DNA from: Fredinandcohnia quinoae
GTDB taxonomy: Bacteria; Bacillota; Bacilli; Bacillales; Bacillaceae_L
Direction: 5' to 3'
NCBI RefSeq assembly: GCF_022427965.1
Contig: NZ_JAKTTI010000043.1
Location: forward strand, 1 to 34,384
DNA length: 34,384 nucleotides
The stretch's first letter is position 1. Each line of letters starts with the position of its first letter. The notes below the pieces were generated by a model. That model made no database searches. It was not told the DNA's origin and saw only the letters and a program-made list of their open reading frames with translations. Of the stretch, positions 24,083 through 32,407 are shown piece after piece. Both the position numbers and the translations under genes were made by a program.

Positions 24083-25081
24083 ATGAAAAATAAACAAGTA
24101 ATCTATCTCTTAACGTTATCACCTGTATTGATTACAGTAATAACGTTAATCTCAATTATCTATGGAACTAAGGATATTAGTATATGGACAGTATGGGAAG
24201 CTATCGCGCATTTTAATGAAACTAATATTGATCATCAAATCATTCGAACTGGTCGCATCCCTCGAGCAATTGCAGTTCTTTTAGTAGGGGCATTTTTAGC
24301 AGTAGCTGGTGCCATTATGCAAGGGATTACAAGAAACTATTTAGCATCACCTTCCCTAATGGGTGTTAACGATGGTTCAGCATTTGTCATAACCCTGGCA
24401 ATCGTGTTTTTTCCGGGACTTTCAAATATTCAAATGATTTTCGGCTCAATGGCTGGTTCAGCAATCGGTGCTGGGCTTGTTTTTGGTTTTGGTTCACTGA
24501 TACGAAATGGCCTGTCCCCTGTACGCTTAGCAATTATTGGGACAGTAATTGGGACATTTCTCAGTAGTATTGCCTCGGCGATTGCGATGTACCATCAAGT
24601 GTCACAAACACTAAGTGCCTGGTATAACACAAAAGTACAAATCGTTGACATGGATATGTTATTACTAACTTTACCCATTGGGTTAATAGGACTCATTTTA
24701 GCCATCATTTCCGCTAAGGCAATCACCATAACTTCTTTAGGGGAGGATGTTGCGATTGGTTTAGGTCAAAAAACAAAAACAGTCAAAATTATAAGTATGT
24801 TAGCAGTTGTTTGCTTAACAGGAACGAGTGTTGCATTAGTAGGGAAAATTGCATTTGTTGGGTTGGTCATTCCACATGTAACACGCTTTTTAGTAGGTGT
24901 AGACTACCGAATAATTATTCCTTGTTCAGCAGTGATCGGTGCATTCTTTCTCTCCCTTTGTGATTTAACTAGTCGTTACATAAACTTTCCATATGAGACG
25001 CCTATCGGAGTAGTAACGGCTATTATTGGAGTTCCATTTTTCCTATACCTAATTCGCAAACGTGGAGGTGAAAAAGCGTAA
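24083..25081 (+). CDS. feuB: Iron-siderophore ABC permease (FeuB-like, FecCD family)
   Basis: A 332-residue FecCD-type permease with about nine or ten helices, forming half of the channel for ferric siderophore import. The GITRNYLASPSLMGVNDGSAF stretch (near 78-97, written in part), IGTVIGTFLSSIASAIAMYH and the coupling-region ASITLGED-type SLGEDVAIGLGQ are characteristic and resemble what I recall of B. subtilis FeuB. FVGLVIPHVTRFLVG is the classic FecCD motif that contacts the ATPase. I prefer ATG 24083, giving an MKNKQ start as in FeuB, over GTG 24074. Ribosome binding sites are AGGTGG for the former and AAGGA for the latter, and the choice is not decisive. It overlaps feuC by one base. 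Confidence 0.92.
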   Translation: MKNKQVIYLLTLSPVLITVITLISIIYGTKDISIWTVWEAIAHFNETNIDHQIIRTGRIPRAIAVLLVGAFLAVAGAIMQGITRNYLASPSLMGVNDGSAFVITLAIVFFPGLSNIQMIFGSMAGSAIGAGLVFGFGSLIRNGLSPVRLAIIGTVIGTFLSSIASAIAMYHQVSQTLSAWYNTKVQIVDMDMLLLTLPIGLIGLILAIISAKAITITSLGEDVAIGLGQKTKTVKIISMLAVVCLTGTSVALVGKIAFVGLVIPHVTRFLVGVDYRIIIPCSAVIGAFFLSLCDLTSRYINFPYETPIGVVTAIIGVPFFLYLIRKRGGEKA

Positions 25082-26097
25082 TGAAGCGTTTCACCTTCAC
25101 ATTTGTAATTCTTATTCTAATCTTTTTAGCCGGAAGCTACTTACATATTACAAATGGAGTATTTGATATGTCGATACTCGATATTATTAAAACATTCCTT
25201 CGCATTGACCCAAATGAAAAGTTTGATTTAGTTATTTTTGAATTTCGACTACCTCGGATTATAATTGCCGCCTTAGTTGGGATTGGACTTGCGATGGCTG
25301 GTGTAATCCTACAAGGAATTACACGAAATGGCCTAGCAGATCCAGGGATTTTAGGAATTAATGCAGGTGCAGGAAGTTCCATTGTACTATTTATGTTTTT
25401 CTTTCAGGTTCGCGTTGTCAGTGCAGATATGAGCAGTTGGGTCTCCATTTTGATGATGCCTCTATTTGGTTTTATTGGTGGAATCCTTGCTGCAGCTCTT
25501 ATTTTTATCTTTTCATATAAGCACGGGCGCCTCGATATGCAACGTTTAATTTTGAGCGGAATAGCCATCAATAGTGGATTTGGAGCCCTATCCATGTATT
25601 TATCACTTAAAATGAACCCACAGGATTTTGAATCAGCAGCACTTTGGATGTCTGGCTCTATTTACAATGCTAACTGGATTTTCATTATTACGATGATACC
25701 TTGGATTGTTATTTTTGGAATCTATACGTATCGAAAGGCCTATTTGCTAGATTATTTTCAACTGGAAGAGGAAAGCATCAAAAGTTTAGGAATTCCCGTC
25801 GAGCGTGAGAAAATCCTCCTCCTTCTCTCAAGTGTGGGCTTAGTTAGTGCCTGTGTTTCCGTATCAGGAAGTATTGGATTTATCGGACTTATGGCACCAC
25901 ACATTGCTCGCCAATTAGTTGGTATTCGGCACCAACTTATCATGCCAATCACGGCGTTAATCGGAGCTGCATTACTTGTATTTTCTGATTTTGTGGCAAA
26001 GACGGTATTTGCACCTTCTGAATTATCAGTCGGAATTGTTGTTTCTATTGTAGGGATACCTTATTTCTTATATTTACTCGTAAAGGCGAAAGGATGA
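25081..26097 (+). CDS. feuC: Iron-siderophore ABC permease (FeuC-like, FecCD family)
   Basis: A 338-residue FecCD permease, partner of FeuB. The motifs GITRNGLADPGILGINAGAG (79-98, partial), ILSGIAINSGFGALSMYLSLKMNPQDF and the ATPase-contact GFIGLMAPHIARQLVG are all present, and the order of helices matches the family. The ATG at 25081 overlaps the stop codon of feuB by one base (TAATG), so translation is coupled. The last base of its TGA lies within the start region of the downstream ATPase gene, which continues the same operon. With FeuB it makes the heterodimeric channel for catecholate siderophore uptake. Confidence 0.93.
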   Translation: MKRFTFTFVILILIFLAGSYLHITNGVFDMSILDIIKTFLRIDPNEKFDLVIFEFRLPRIIIAALVGIGLAMAGVILQGITRNGLADPGILGINAGAGSSIVLFMFFFQVRVVSADMSSWVSILMMPLFGFIGGILAAALIFIFSYKHGRLDMQRLILSGIAINSGFGALSMYLSLKMNPQDFESAALWMSGSIYNANWIFIITMIPWIVIFGIYTYRKAYLLDYFQLEEESIKSLGIPVEREKILLLLSSVGLVSACVSVSGSIGFIGLMAPHIARQLVGIRHQLIMPITALIGAALLVFSDFVAKTVFAPSELSVGIVVSIVGIPYFLYLLVKAKG

Positions 26098-26099
26098 TC

Positions 26100-26891
26100 A
26101 TGATGAGTACAGCCTTTAAAATAGAAAATTTAATAGCAGGCTATGAAAATACTAAAATTCTAAATGGTGTAAATGTAGCTATCGATGCTGGGAAAATCAC
26201 GACAATTATCGGTCCAAATGGATGCGGTAAATCGACATTGCTGAAAACGATTAGTCGTATTCTGAAAAAAAAAGATGGGCAAATTTATATTCAAGAGCAA
26301 AACATGGATTCTATTTCGACTCAAGAAATAGCCAAACAGCTCGCTTTGTTATCACAATCTCCAACAGCACCTGGGGAGCTAAAGGTGGAAGAACTTATCT
26401 CATATGGACGTTATCCTCATCGTAAAAATGTAAATCGATTAACGAAAAAGGATAAAGAAATGATTGAATGGGCCATGACCGTTACCAATACCCTCGAGTT
26501 TCGCGCTCGAGATTTAGCACAATTATCCGGAGGCCAGCGTCAACGTGTTTGGCTTGCCATGGCACTTGCGCAAGAAACAGATATTCTTCTGCTAGATGAA
26601 CCAACCACCTATTTAGATATGGCTCACCAGCTAGAAGTATTAAATATCGTAAAGACACTAAATGAAGAACATGGCTGTACGATCGTGATGGTCTTACATG
26701 ATATCAACCATGCCGCTCGCTTCTCTCATCATCTAATCACAATGAAACAGGGGCAAGTGATGAAATGTGGCAGCCCTCTTGAAATTATTTCGTGCGAAGT
26801 ATTAAAACATGTATTTCAAATTGATGCCCGTATTATACAGGATCCTAAATTACAGGTACCGGTCTGTTATTCTTATGATGTTTTAACATAA
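26100..26891 (+). CDS. Iron-siderophore ABC transporter ATPase (FecE/FhuC/YusV-like)
   Basis: A 263-residue ATPase. It has Walker A GPNGCGKST (38-46), a Q-loop around LALLSQSPTAPGELKVEELISYGRYPH, the signature LSGGQRQRVW near 141-150, Walker B ILLLDEPTTYLD and the H-loop VLHDINHAARF. The gene directly follows feuC with overlapping ends. Three in-frame starts are possible (26094, 26100 and 26103); I prefer 26100 because AAAGG then lies six bases upstream, while 26094 is too close. B. subtilis FeuBC borrows the shared YusV ATPase encoded elsewhere; here the importer has its own. It powers entry of the siderophore into the cytoplasm, where the divergent esterase would cleave it. Confidence 0.92.
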   Translation: MMSTAFKIENLIAGYENTKILNGVNVAIDAGKITTIIGPNGCGKSTLLKTISRILKKKDGQIYIQEQNMDSISTQEIAKQLALLSQSPTAPGELKVEELISYGRYPHRKNVNRLTKKDKEMIEWAMTVTNTLEFRARDLAQLSGGQRQRVWLAMALAQETDILLLDEPTTYLDMAHQLEVLNIVKTLNEEHGCTIVMVLHDINHAARFSHHLITMKQGQVMKCGSPLEIISCEVLKHVFQIDARIIQDPKLQVPVCYSYDVLT

Positions 26892-26940
26892 AAAATATAG
26901 CCTCGAGAGGTTAAGCATAACTAAGTGATTCATTAAGAGT

Positions 26941-26976
26941 TGTCCGGATAGTTGATTATCACCAATTATCCAGACA
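26941..26976 (+). terminator. Long hairpin after the iron-uptake operon
   Basis: TGTC-C-GGATAGTTG and CAATTATCC-A-GACA form a 13-pair stem with one bulge per side, about 50 bases after the ATPase stop. The bases after it are GCCCCCCTTC, not T-rich, so termination is probable rather than proven. It lies between converging genes. Confidence 0.5.
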
Positions 26977-27008
26977 GCCCCCCTTCACCTTAAATTCTCT
27001 ATGGTTAG

Positions 27009-27527
27009 TTAGCTAGAAACAGCCATATTAGACTTCATTTTACTTCTTCGATCAGTGAAACTTATATAAATGGTTAAAATAATACACATCAAAAGTGCTG
27101 CATGAAAAAGGACATGGATTGTATTAGGTACAATTCCATTCATAACAGGTAAGAATGAATGGGTGTCACCGAACATCAATTCATATCTTTCTACTCTTTC
27201 GTCTGCACCATATCCAAAGAAATAGGGAATCCACCAATCTAGCAAAGCTCCAGTAAAAATAGATGTTTGGTGAATAACTAACCAAATTTTTATCCATATT
27301 GGATATTTTCTTCCTCTAAAAAATACAATAGCTCCAAGAAATAATAGTATCTGTACTCCCCCAATTAATGTAACAGTTACTAATTCTCCTAATGAACGAT
27401 CTCCAGAAACAGCTTCTACATCATTAAATGGCCCCAATGGAAGCCAATCATGAAATATCATGAATAATAATATAAAACAAAACCCACTTAGTAATATTTT
27501 CTCCGATGGACGCATTTCTTTCTTCAT
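27009..27527 (-). CDS. Small four-helix membrane protein of unknown function
   Basis: A 172-residue integral membrane protein with four hydrophobic segments (about 12-28, 47-70, 79-98 and 131-155) and short polar loops. Between helices 3 and 4 there is a conserved-looking LLDWWIPYFFGYGADERVERYE motif followed by GDTHSFLPVMNGIVPNTIH, split here for length into the aromatic and His/Asp-rich parts. The Asp/His content hints at a metal or cofactor role, but no family was recognised. The ATG has AGGAGGG eight bases upstream and TATAAT lies further up. It is monocistronic and converges on the iron operon. Confidence 0.6.
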   Translation of the reverse strand: MKKEMRPSEKILLSGFCFILLFMIFHDWLPLGPFNDVEAVSGDRSLGELVTVTLIGGVQILLFLGAIVFFRGRKYPIWIKIWLVIHQTSIFTGALLDWWIPYFFGYGADERVERYELMFGDTHSFLPVMNGIVPNTIHVLFHAALLMCIILTIYISFTDRRSKMKSNMAVSS

Positions 27528-27727
27528 AAAACTTCCCTCCTATTTTATGAATTTTCAAAATCCAACTTTTATTTTGGGGCTATTATATACTAACTGAATA
27601 TACAAAAACATTAATATTGAGTAAAATTTACACAAAATTAATAGAACTCCTTTATGAGGAAACCACCAATAGTTTTTTTCATTTATGTTGTAAAAATATG
27701 AATATAATAGACAAAGAGGGAATTAAA

Positions 27728-27775
27728 ATGTCTGTAAAAAAAGAAGATCCACGCGCCATTCGCTTTAAGCGTTAA
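27728..27775 (+). pseudogene. TetR-like N-terminal stub
   Basis: ATG with AGAGGG eight bases upstream opens MSVKKEDPRAIRFKR and then stops. The pattern DPRxIRxKxLI is the typical opening of TetR family regulators before helix 1. In the next frame the DNA continues LIETNAMFTLIELGD, also TetR-like, which suggests a one-base deletion in a former tetR gene or a recombined end. Rather short to be sure. Confidence 0.35.
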
Positions 27776-27789
27776 TTGAAACCAATGCT

Positions 27790-28323
27790 ATGTTTACATT
27801 AATTGAGTTAGGTGATAAGGAAGCCTTTAAATTGTTTTACGACATATCAAAATTTTATATGATTGATAAAAATGAAGTGCCATCAAGTATCGATTTTTAT
27901 TGTTCTATCTTTTCCGAAGCACTAAATATTAATTTTCAAAAATCTCGATATCAAATGAAGATAGGGCTAGAATGGGAAGATTTATGTTTTAAAATTGCAA
28001 AAGACAAAAAGCTGGATGTTATTAGTCATCTAATATTAGCAAATAGAAGTATTCCTGATATGGCGATAAACCATCAAAATAATAGCAAGTATGAGACTCT
28101 AATCGAATGTAAGAAATCACTTTATTTTGCTAAAGAGGAATGGACATATGAGATTGATATTAATAACAATCCAACTTCCAGTAACTACCTGCCTTTTTGT
28201 CGTACATTACAATATTGGATTTTAGAAGATATAGATTTTGATCCCAATTTCGAACATCTCGATGTAATCGAGTGGATAGAAGAATTAAAAAGTTTGGAAG
28301 ACGCTACTTATTCAAAATTTTAA
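27790..28323 (+). CDS. Candidate PD-(D/E)XK-type protein, function unknown
   Basis: A 177-residue protein without a good ribosome binding site at its first ATG. Motif spacing Glu63 (EWEDL), Asp90 (RSIPD) and Glu106-Cys-Lys108 (LIECKKS) fits the PD-(D/E)XK nuclease fold, with a helix before, beta-strands around and YLPFCRTLQYWIL after. So it may be a nuclease-fold protein, though I do not recognise the family. Its start lies in TetR-like sequence: the upstream frame encodes MSVKKEDPRAIRFKR, and this frame carries on LIETNAM. The true start could be later or translation may depend on the stub. The gene ends one base before a pair of long palindromes. It may be a domesticated or selfish nuclease. 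Confidence 0.55.
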   Translation: MFTLIELGDKEAFKLFYDISKFYMIDKNEVPSSIDFYCSIFSEALNINFQKSRYQMKIGLEWEDLCFKIAKDKKLDVISHLILANRSIPDMAINHQNNSKYETLIECKKSLYFAKEEWTYEIDINNNPTSSNYLPFCRTLQYWILEDIDFDPNFEHLDVIEWIEELKSLEDATYSKF

Positions 28324-28324
28324 G

Positions 28325-28364
28325 GATTCTAAAATCAATCAAACGTTTGATTGATTTTAGAATC
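28325..28364. repeat. Perfect 40-base palindrome
   Basis: The left half GATTCTAAAATCAATCAAAC is followed at once by its exact reverse complement, starting one base after the preceding stop codon. The centre AAACGTTT with flanking TCAATC resembles TetR-type operators. It has no T run, so it is not a canonical terminator. It abuts a second palindrome. Confidence 0.9.
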
Positions 28365-28402
28365 GAAGCTTTTCCAAAGTCAATTGACTATGGAGAAGCT
28401 TC
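28365..28402. repeat. Second palindrome, 38 bases, abutting the first
   Basis: GAAGCTTTTCCA and TGGAGAAGCTTC arms (one T-G pair) flank a perfect AGTCAATTGACT core with one mismatch position on each side. It begins at the base after the first palindrome. Its arms carry A/T-rich HindIII-like AAGCTT sites at both ends. Confidence 0.88.
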
Positions 28403-28482
28403 TCATTTAAATATTTTAGGTTGTTTACTGATAAGATCTCGGAACTTAAGTTTGTCGAGTCTTTAGCTCAAAATCATCCATT
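28403..28482. other. Short gap before the oxidoreductase gene
   Basis: No gene is seen here. The sequence is AT-rich and has no strong hairpin apart from the palindromes to its left. Confidence 0.4.
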
Positions 28483-29499
28483 TTACTTTAAATTTTTAAC
28501 CCCTGCTTCTAATATTTCCATTTGCAGCAGTGTCTGTTTGTCTGTAATGGTTTTATCATGACCATTTATGATAACTTCATATAAATCATCATAAACTCTA
28601 CCATAATCGCCATTTACGGATTTCACTTTTTCTTCATGGATTGTACCTTCTTCATCAGTATATGTCAGTACACCATAGTGATTTATTGTATCTATACCAA
28701 AATCTTTGTTATCAGGCATATAAAATAGCTTTAAATGTTCTTCCTGACGATCTTTGGTTTCTTTAACAAAGCATCCCTTTTTGCCGTAAACAACAAAGCT
28801 TGGCCTTTCTTTAAGACGAAAATAACTGGATTTTACAGAAACCTTTAACCCGCCATAATATAAATCTAAATCAAAATAATCATTCATTTTTCCTTGTCCT
28901 AATAATTGTCTTACATCATAATGGATATGATCTGGCTCCCCAAAATAGCTGATGACCTGATCAAGTGTATGGCAGCCATGTCCATATAAAAATGACTCAG
29001 CAGGGTTAAAAGAATGAGCTGACTCCGGTACTTCGGGGCGATAATAGTCAAAATGCATTTCCACTTCCAGTAAATCCCCTAGTTTCCCCTCTTCAATGAC
29101 CTTTTGAACGGTTAAAAAGTCGCTATCAAAACGTCTGTTTTGATACACCTGAACAATTAATTCTTTCTCTCTTGCCATTGCAAATATTTCTTTTGCCTGT
29201 TCTGAGGTTTCCATAAAAGGCTTTTCAATCAAACAGTTCTTATTATGTTCTAATACTAATTTTGCGTATTCATAATGACTGTCATGTCTTGTACAAATCA
29301 CAATCAGTTGAATGTCCTTGTCATTTAATAGTTCATTTAATTCAGAAGTATAATTTACTCCTGCAATCCTTGCCCAACTTTCATGTTTAGGATTTCTTTG
29401 ATAAATCGTTTTTACCTTTATATTCTCTCTTTGAAGTACGAACGGCAAATGATATCTGTTCGTGCTTTTTCCATTTCCAATATAACCAATCGTAAGCAT
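28483..29499 (-). CDS. Gfo/Idh/MocA family oxidoreductase
   Basis: A 338-residue NAD(P)-dependent oxidoreductase. The N-terminal Rossmann fold starts TIGYIGNGKSTNRYH, with the nucleotide-binding glycines, and reaches the family signature IEKPF near 90-94, where the Lys is catalytic. The C-terminal alpha/beta domain has FLYGHGCHTLDQV, with the active-site His/Asp pair. These enzymes oxidise or reduce sugars, inositols or bile pigments; the exact substrate is not evident. The ATG has AGGGGG six bases upstream. It lies directly downstream of the PTS operon, with a hairpin between, on the same strand, so it may act on sugar-derived compounds. Confidence 0.9.
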   Translation of the reverse strand: MLTIGYIGNGKSTNRYHLPFVLQRENIKVKTIYQRNPKHESWARIAGVNYTSELNELLNDKDIQLIVICTRHDSHYEYAKLVLEHNKNCLIEKPFMETSEQAKEIFAMAREKELIVQVYQNRRFDSDFLTVQKVIEEGKLGDLLEVEMHFDYYRPEVPESAHSFNPAESFLYGHGCHTLDQVISYFGEPDHIHYDVRQLLGQGKMNDYFDLDLYYGGLKVSVKSSYFRLKERPSFVVYGKKGCFVKETKDRQEEHLKLFYMPDNKDFGIDTINHYGVLTYTDEEGTIHEEKVKSVNGDYGRVYDDLYEVIINGHDKTITDKQTLLQMEILEAGVKNLK

Positions 29500-29530
29500 A
29501 GTAGCCCCCTATGATCTTTTTATATGAATA

Positions 29531-29562
29531 GCACCTCCTTAGTTTATCAAACTAGGAGGTGC
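29531..29562 (-). terminator. Hairpin after the mannose-type PTS operon
   Basis: GCACCTCCT and AGGAGGTGC arms plus an AGTTT/AAACT inner stem make a strong near-perfect hairpin 36 bases after the IID gene. The minus-strand 3' side reads TATTCATAT, a mild T tract. It could be terminator or allow partial readthrough into the oxidoreductase gene. Confidence 0.65.
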
Positions 29563-29597
29563 TTCTCTATTTGTATGAGTTGTTAAGATTCTTAATA

Positions 29598-30509
29598 TTA
29601 CATTAGGTGTATTAAGTGGAAGACGATACCAACCACGAATAACCCAAGAATCATGACGATTGGAGAAACCTTCCTCTTAAGCAGCCACATACAAAGAAGT
29701 GTGATCAACAATCCAGCTAGACCTGGGATTAAGCTATCCAAGTTGGCTTGTAAAGTAGTTACCTTAACAGGTTCTAATGAAAGACCACTAGCTTGCTGTT
29801 GTAAAGCAGTTTTAATCCCTTCGGCTCCGGCAGGTAATTTGTCCCACTCGATATAAGCACCTTTGGAAAGTTCAACTTCAGATACAACTGGCGCAAATTT
29901 TACAGATACCCACCTGTTAACTAGTGAACCAAGGATGAACATACCCAGTATGGATGCACCTTTCGTAATATCTTGAAGTACTCCCCCAGATAAATCGTCA
30001 GTAATTTTAGAGCCCGCTTTGTAACCAAATTCTTGCGTATACCACGTGAATCCCATCCGAATGAGATTCCATAAAACGAAGAAAATTATCGGCCCAAGGA
30101 TGTTACCGGTCAAAGCAAGAGAAGCGCCTAACGCACCAAGGATTGGTCTAACCGTGAACCAGAAAACCGGATCCCCGATACCTGCTAAAGGCCCCATCAT
30201 ACCGACTTTAACCCCTTGAATAGCTGTGTCGTCTACCGGTGCACCATTTGCACGTTCTTCTTCAAGTGCTAAAGTTACACCAATAATAGGTGAAGCAACA
30301 TATGGGTGAGTATTAAAGAACTCTAAATGCCGTTTTAGTGCAGCCGAACGATCTTCTTTTGATTTATATAATTTTTTGATTGCGGGAATCATCGTATATG
30401 CCCAGCCACCGTTTTGCATACGTTCATAGTTCCAAGAACCTTGAATGAAAGTGGAACGCCACCAAACAGAAATACGATCTTTTTTTGAAAGTCTTAATTC
30501 ATTTGCCAT
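29598..30509 (-). CDS. manZ: PTS mannose-family transporter subunit IID
   Basis: A 303-residue membrane protein of the mannose-family PTS. The N-terminus is soluble (STFIQGSWNYERMQNGGWAYTMIPAIKKL), and GPLAGIGDPVFWFTVRPILGALGASLA (about 107-133, key Gly/Asp/Phe run) is the family hallmark. One or more helices follow, ending in VSPIVMILGLFVVGIVFHLIHLM. With the IIC subunit it forms the sugar channel. ATG 30509 has AAGGAGG eleven bases upstream. It is the last gene of the IIAB-IIC-IID operon. The sugar is probably a hexose such as mannose, glucose or glucosamine, though this branch cannot fix which. Confidence 0.93.
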   Translation of the reverse strand: MANELRLSKKDRISVWWRSTFIQGSWNYERMQNGGWAYTMIPAIKKLYKSKEDRSAALKRHLEFFNTHPYVASPIIGVTLALEEERANGAPVDDTAIQGVKVGMMGPLAGIGDPVFWFTVRPILGALGASLALTGNILGPIIFFVLWNLIRMGFTWYTQEFGYKAGSKITDDLSGGVLQDITKGASILGMFILGSLVNRWVSVKFAPVVSEVELSKGAYIEWDKLPAGAEGIKTALQQQASGLSLEPVKVTTLQANLDSLIPGLAGLLITLLCMWLLKRKVSPIVMILGLFVVGIVFHLIHLM

Positions 30510-30528
30510 TTTTGTGTCCTCCTCCTTC

Positions 30529-31335
30529 TTAGTAATTATCGATAATATCGCCTAGTGGATCACCAAACTTACCGTTTCCGCCATTACCTGAACCGCCTTG
30601 CTTAGAAAGCGCTAAATAGATGAGGGCAAGGGCCACACCGATAGCACCAAGGCCGATAAGTGTGATTTGTGAAACAGTCGCTAACACGAAACCAATTGCG
30701 AAGAATGGCCATACTTCTTTTGTAGCCATCATGTTAATAACCATTGCATAACCAACAGCTACAACCATTCCACCACCAATTGCTAAACCGTCTGTCAACC
30801 AAATTGGCATAGATGTGAGTAATTCTCTAACTGGACCTGCACCAACAGCTACGATTAATCCAGCTGGGATGGCAATACGTAATCCCTGCATGCAGATTGC
30901 AGCTATTTGCCAAAATTCAACCTTTCTGATGTTTCCTTCTTGGGCAGCAGCATCCATAAAGTGTACAATTGCTGTTGCGAGTGTACGAACGATGATTGTT
31001 AATAAAAGGCCGGCAACTGCAAGCGGAACAGCAATTGCAATTGCTGAAGCCACACCAGCTTTACCTTGTCCACCTAAAACTAAAATAATAGCAGATGCAA
31101 CTGAGGCTAAAGCAGCATCCGGTGCTACAGCAGCTCCAATGTTTGCCCAACCTAAAGCGATCAGTTGAAGGGTACCACCTAAGATAAGACATGGTACTAA
31201 GTTTCCTGTGACTAAGCCGATTAATGTACAAGCAACTAGTGGTTGGTGGAATTGGAATTCATCCAAAATTCCTTCCATACCAGCTAAAAATGCTATAATC
31301 ACAACTAATATTATTTGAATCACATTCAAATCCAT
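30529..31335 (-). CDS. manY: PTS mannose-family transporter subunit IIC
   Basis: A 268-residue membrane protein with about eight helices, almost all hydrophobic. The hallmark PLVACTLIGLVTGNLVPCLILGGTLQLIALGWANIGAAVAPDAALASV lies near 33-80 (given here only in outline: two Gly/Pro-rich helices ending in the VAPDAALAS loop). It forms the sugar channel with IID. The start ATG has GGAGG nine bases upstream. The gene is 27 bases after IIAB and 19 before IID, so it is cotranscribed with both. The last residues GGSGNGGNGKFGDPLGDII form a glycine-rich cytoplasmic tail. Confidence 0.93.
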   Translation of the reverse strand: MDLNVIQIILVVIIAFLAGMEGILDEFQFHQPLVACTLIGLVTGNLVPCLILGGTLQLIALGWANIGAAVAPDAALASVASAIILVLGGQGKAGVASAIAIAVPLAVAGLLLTIIVRTLATAIVHFMDAAAQEGNIRKVEFWQIAAICMQGLRIAIPAGLIVAVGAGPVRELLTSMPIWLTDGLAIGGGMVVAVGYAMVINMMATKEVWPFFAIGFVLATVSQITLIGLGAIGVALALIYLALSKQGGSGNGGNGKFGDPLGDIIDNY

Positions 31336-31362
31336 GTTTAATAATCCTCCGTTTCACTGGAT

Positions 31363-32337
31363 TTATTTTTGTTTATTTAACTCTTCTTGAGCCTTTTTGA
31401 TAATTTCGTTCATGTCTCCCTTTGAATCGTTCGGCACTTTCCGTACATCGAAATTCAAACCAGCTTCTTTTAACTTTTTAAAAGTATCAATATCAGCTTG
31501 GCTAAAGGCCAATACCTTATTTGGTTGAACTTTACCTGGTGAATGTGCCATCGAACCAACGTTGATTGTCGTAAGTGGAACACCGCCTTCAACTGCCCTT
31601 AGTGCATCTTGTGGGTTCTCAAACAGAAGTAACGCGCGCTGGCCTCCGAAATGTTGATCATCTTTTGCAAGTTCTATCATTTTATTAACAGGAACAACGT
31701 GTGCCTTCACACCCGGAGGAGCAGCCTGTTGGATCAATTTCTTACGTAGGTCATCCTTAGCTACTGCATCAGATACCACAATGATACGTGTAGGCTGTGT
31801 CGTCTTTGTCCAAGCAGTTGCTACTTGTCCATGAAGTAAACGAGAGTCGATACGCGCTAACACGTATTCAAATGTACCAGGAGCACCTGCATTTGATTGC
31901 CCTGCAGCTGTTGTAGCCGAAGTAGCTTCTGCTGGTTCTAATTGTTCAGGCTTTACTTTAACTCCCTCTTTGGCTGTGCCCAAAATATGAGCGGCAATTT
32001 CATGTGCTGTGTTCATTGAGAAACGTGATGCAAAAGCTTCAATCAGCATCGGTAAGTTCATACCAGCAACGATTGCCCATTTGTCATTGTGTTCTTCAAA
32101 CAAGCTGTTGGCTTGATTAAAAGGTGTTCCACCCCAAAGATCAACTAAGAATAACACTTCGTTCTTGTTATCGAAGGAAGCGATTGCTTCTTTAATTTTT
32201 GCCTTTACATCATCAGGACCTTCGCTCGGCATCAATGTAACTGCTTTTACGTTTTCTTGTTTTCCAAAGATCATCTCTCCAGATTGCAAGATACCATTGG
32301 AAAATTCACCGTGACTTGCAATGATAATTCCTACCAT
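31363..32337 (-). CDS. manX: PTS mannose-family subunit IIAB (fused)
   Basis: A 324-residue cytoplasmic phosphotransfer protein with a IIA domain (1-120) and IIB domain (155-324). The IIA active His is His9 in IIASHGEFSNG. The IIB active His is His169 in RIDSRLLHGQVATAW. The two are joined by an Ala/Thr-rich hinge (about 131-154). Phosphate passes from HPr to IIA, then IIB, then to sugar entering through IIC-IID. ATG 32337 has GGGAGG upstream. It is the first gene of the IIAB-IIC-IID operon, preceded by a long hairpin structure and manO. Confidence 0.95.
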   Translation of the reverse strand: MVGIIIASHGEFSNGILQSGEMIFGKQENVKAVTLMPSEGPDDVKAKIKEAIASFDNKNEVLFLVDLWGGTPFNQANSLFEEHNDKWAIVAGMNLPMLIEAFASRFSMNTAHEIAAHILGTAKEGVKVKPEQLEPAEATSATTAAGQSNAGAPGTFEYVLARIDSRLLHGQVATAWTKTTQPTRIIVVSDAVAKDDLRKKLIQQAAPPGVKAHVVPVNKMIELAKDDQHFGGQRALLLFENPQDALRAVEGGVPLTTINVGSMAHSPGKVQPNKVLAFSQADIDTFKKLKEAGLNFDVRKVPNDSKGDMNEIIKKAQEELNKQK

Positions 32338-32407
32338 CTTTTTGCCTCCCTTTATTATTTTTCAGTCCATCCAAAGCGGTTACAGTTTCAACAAAACAAT
32401 AAAAAAA

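Noticed and set aside
28272-28466. Plus-strand 64-residue frame over the twin palindromes
   Set aside because: It overlaps the end of the preceding gene and is made of palindrome translation; no ribosome binding site.
32376-32389. Possible CRE site (TGTAACCGCTTTGG) before the IIAB gene
   Set aside because: At least three mismatches to the consensus, so not reported as a feature.
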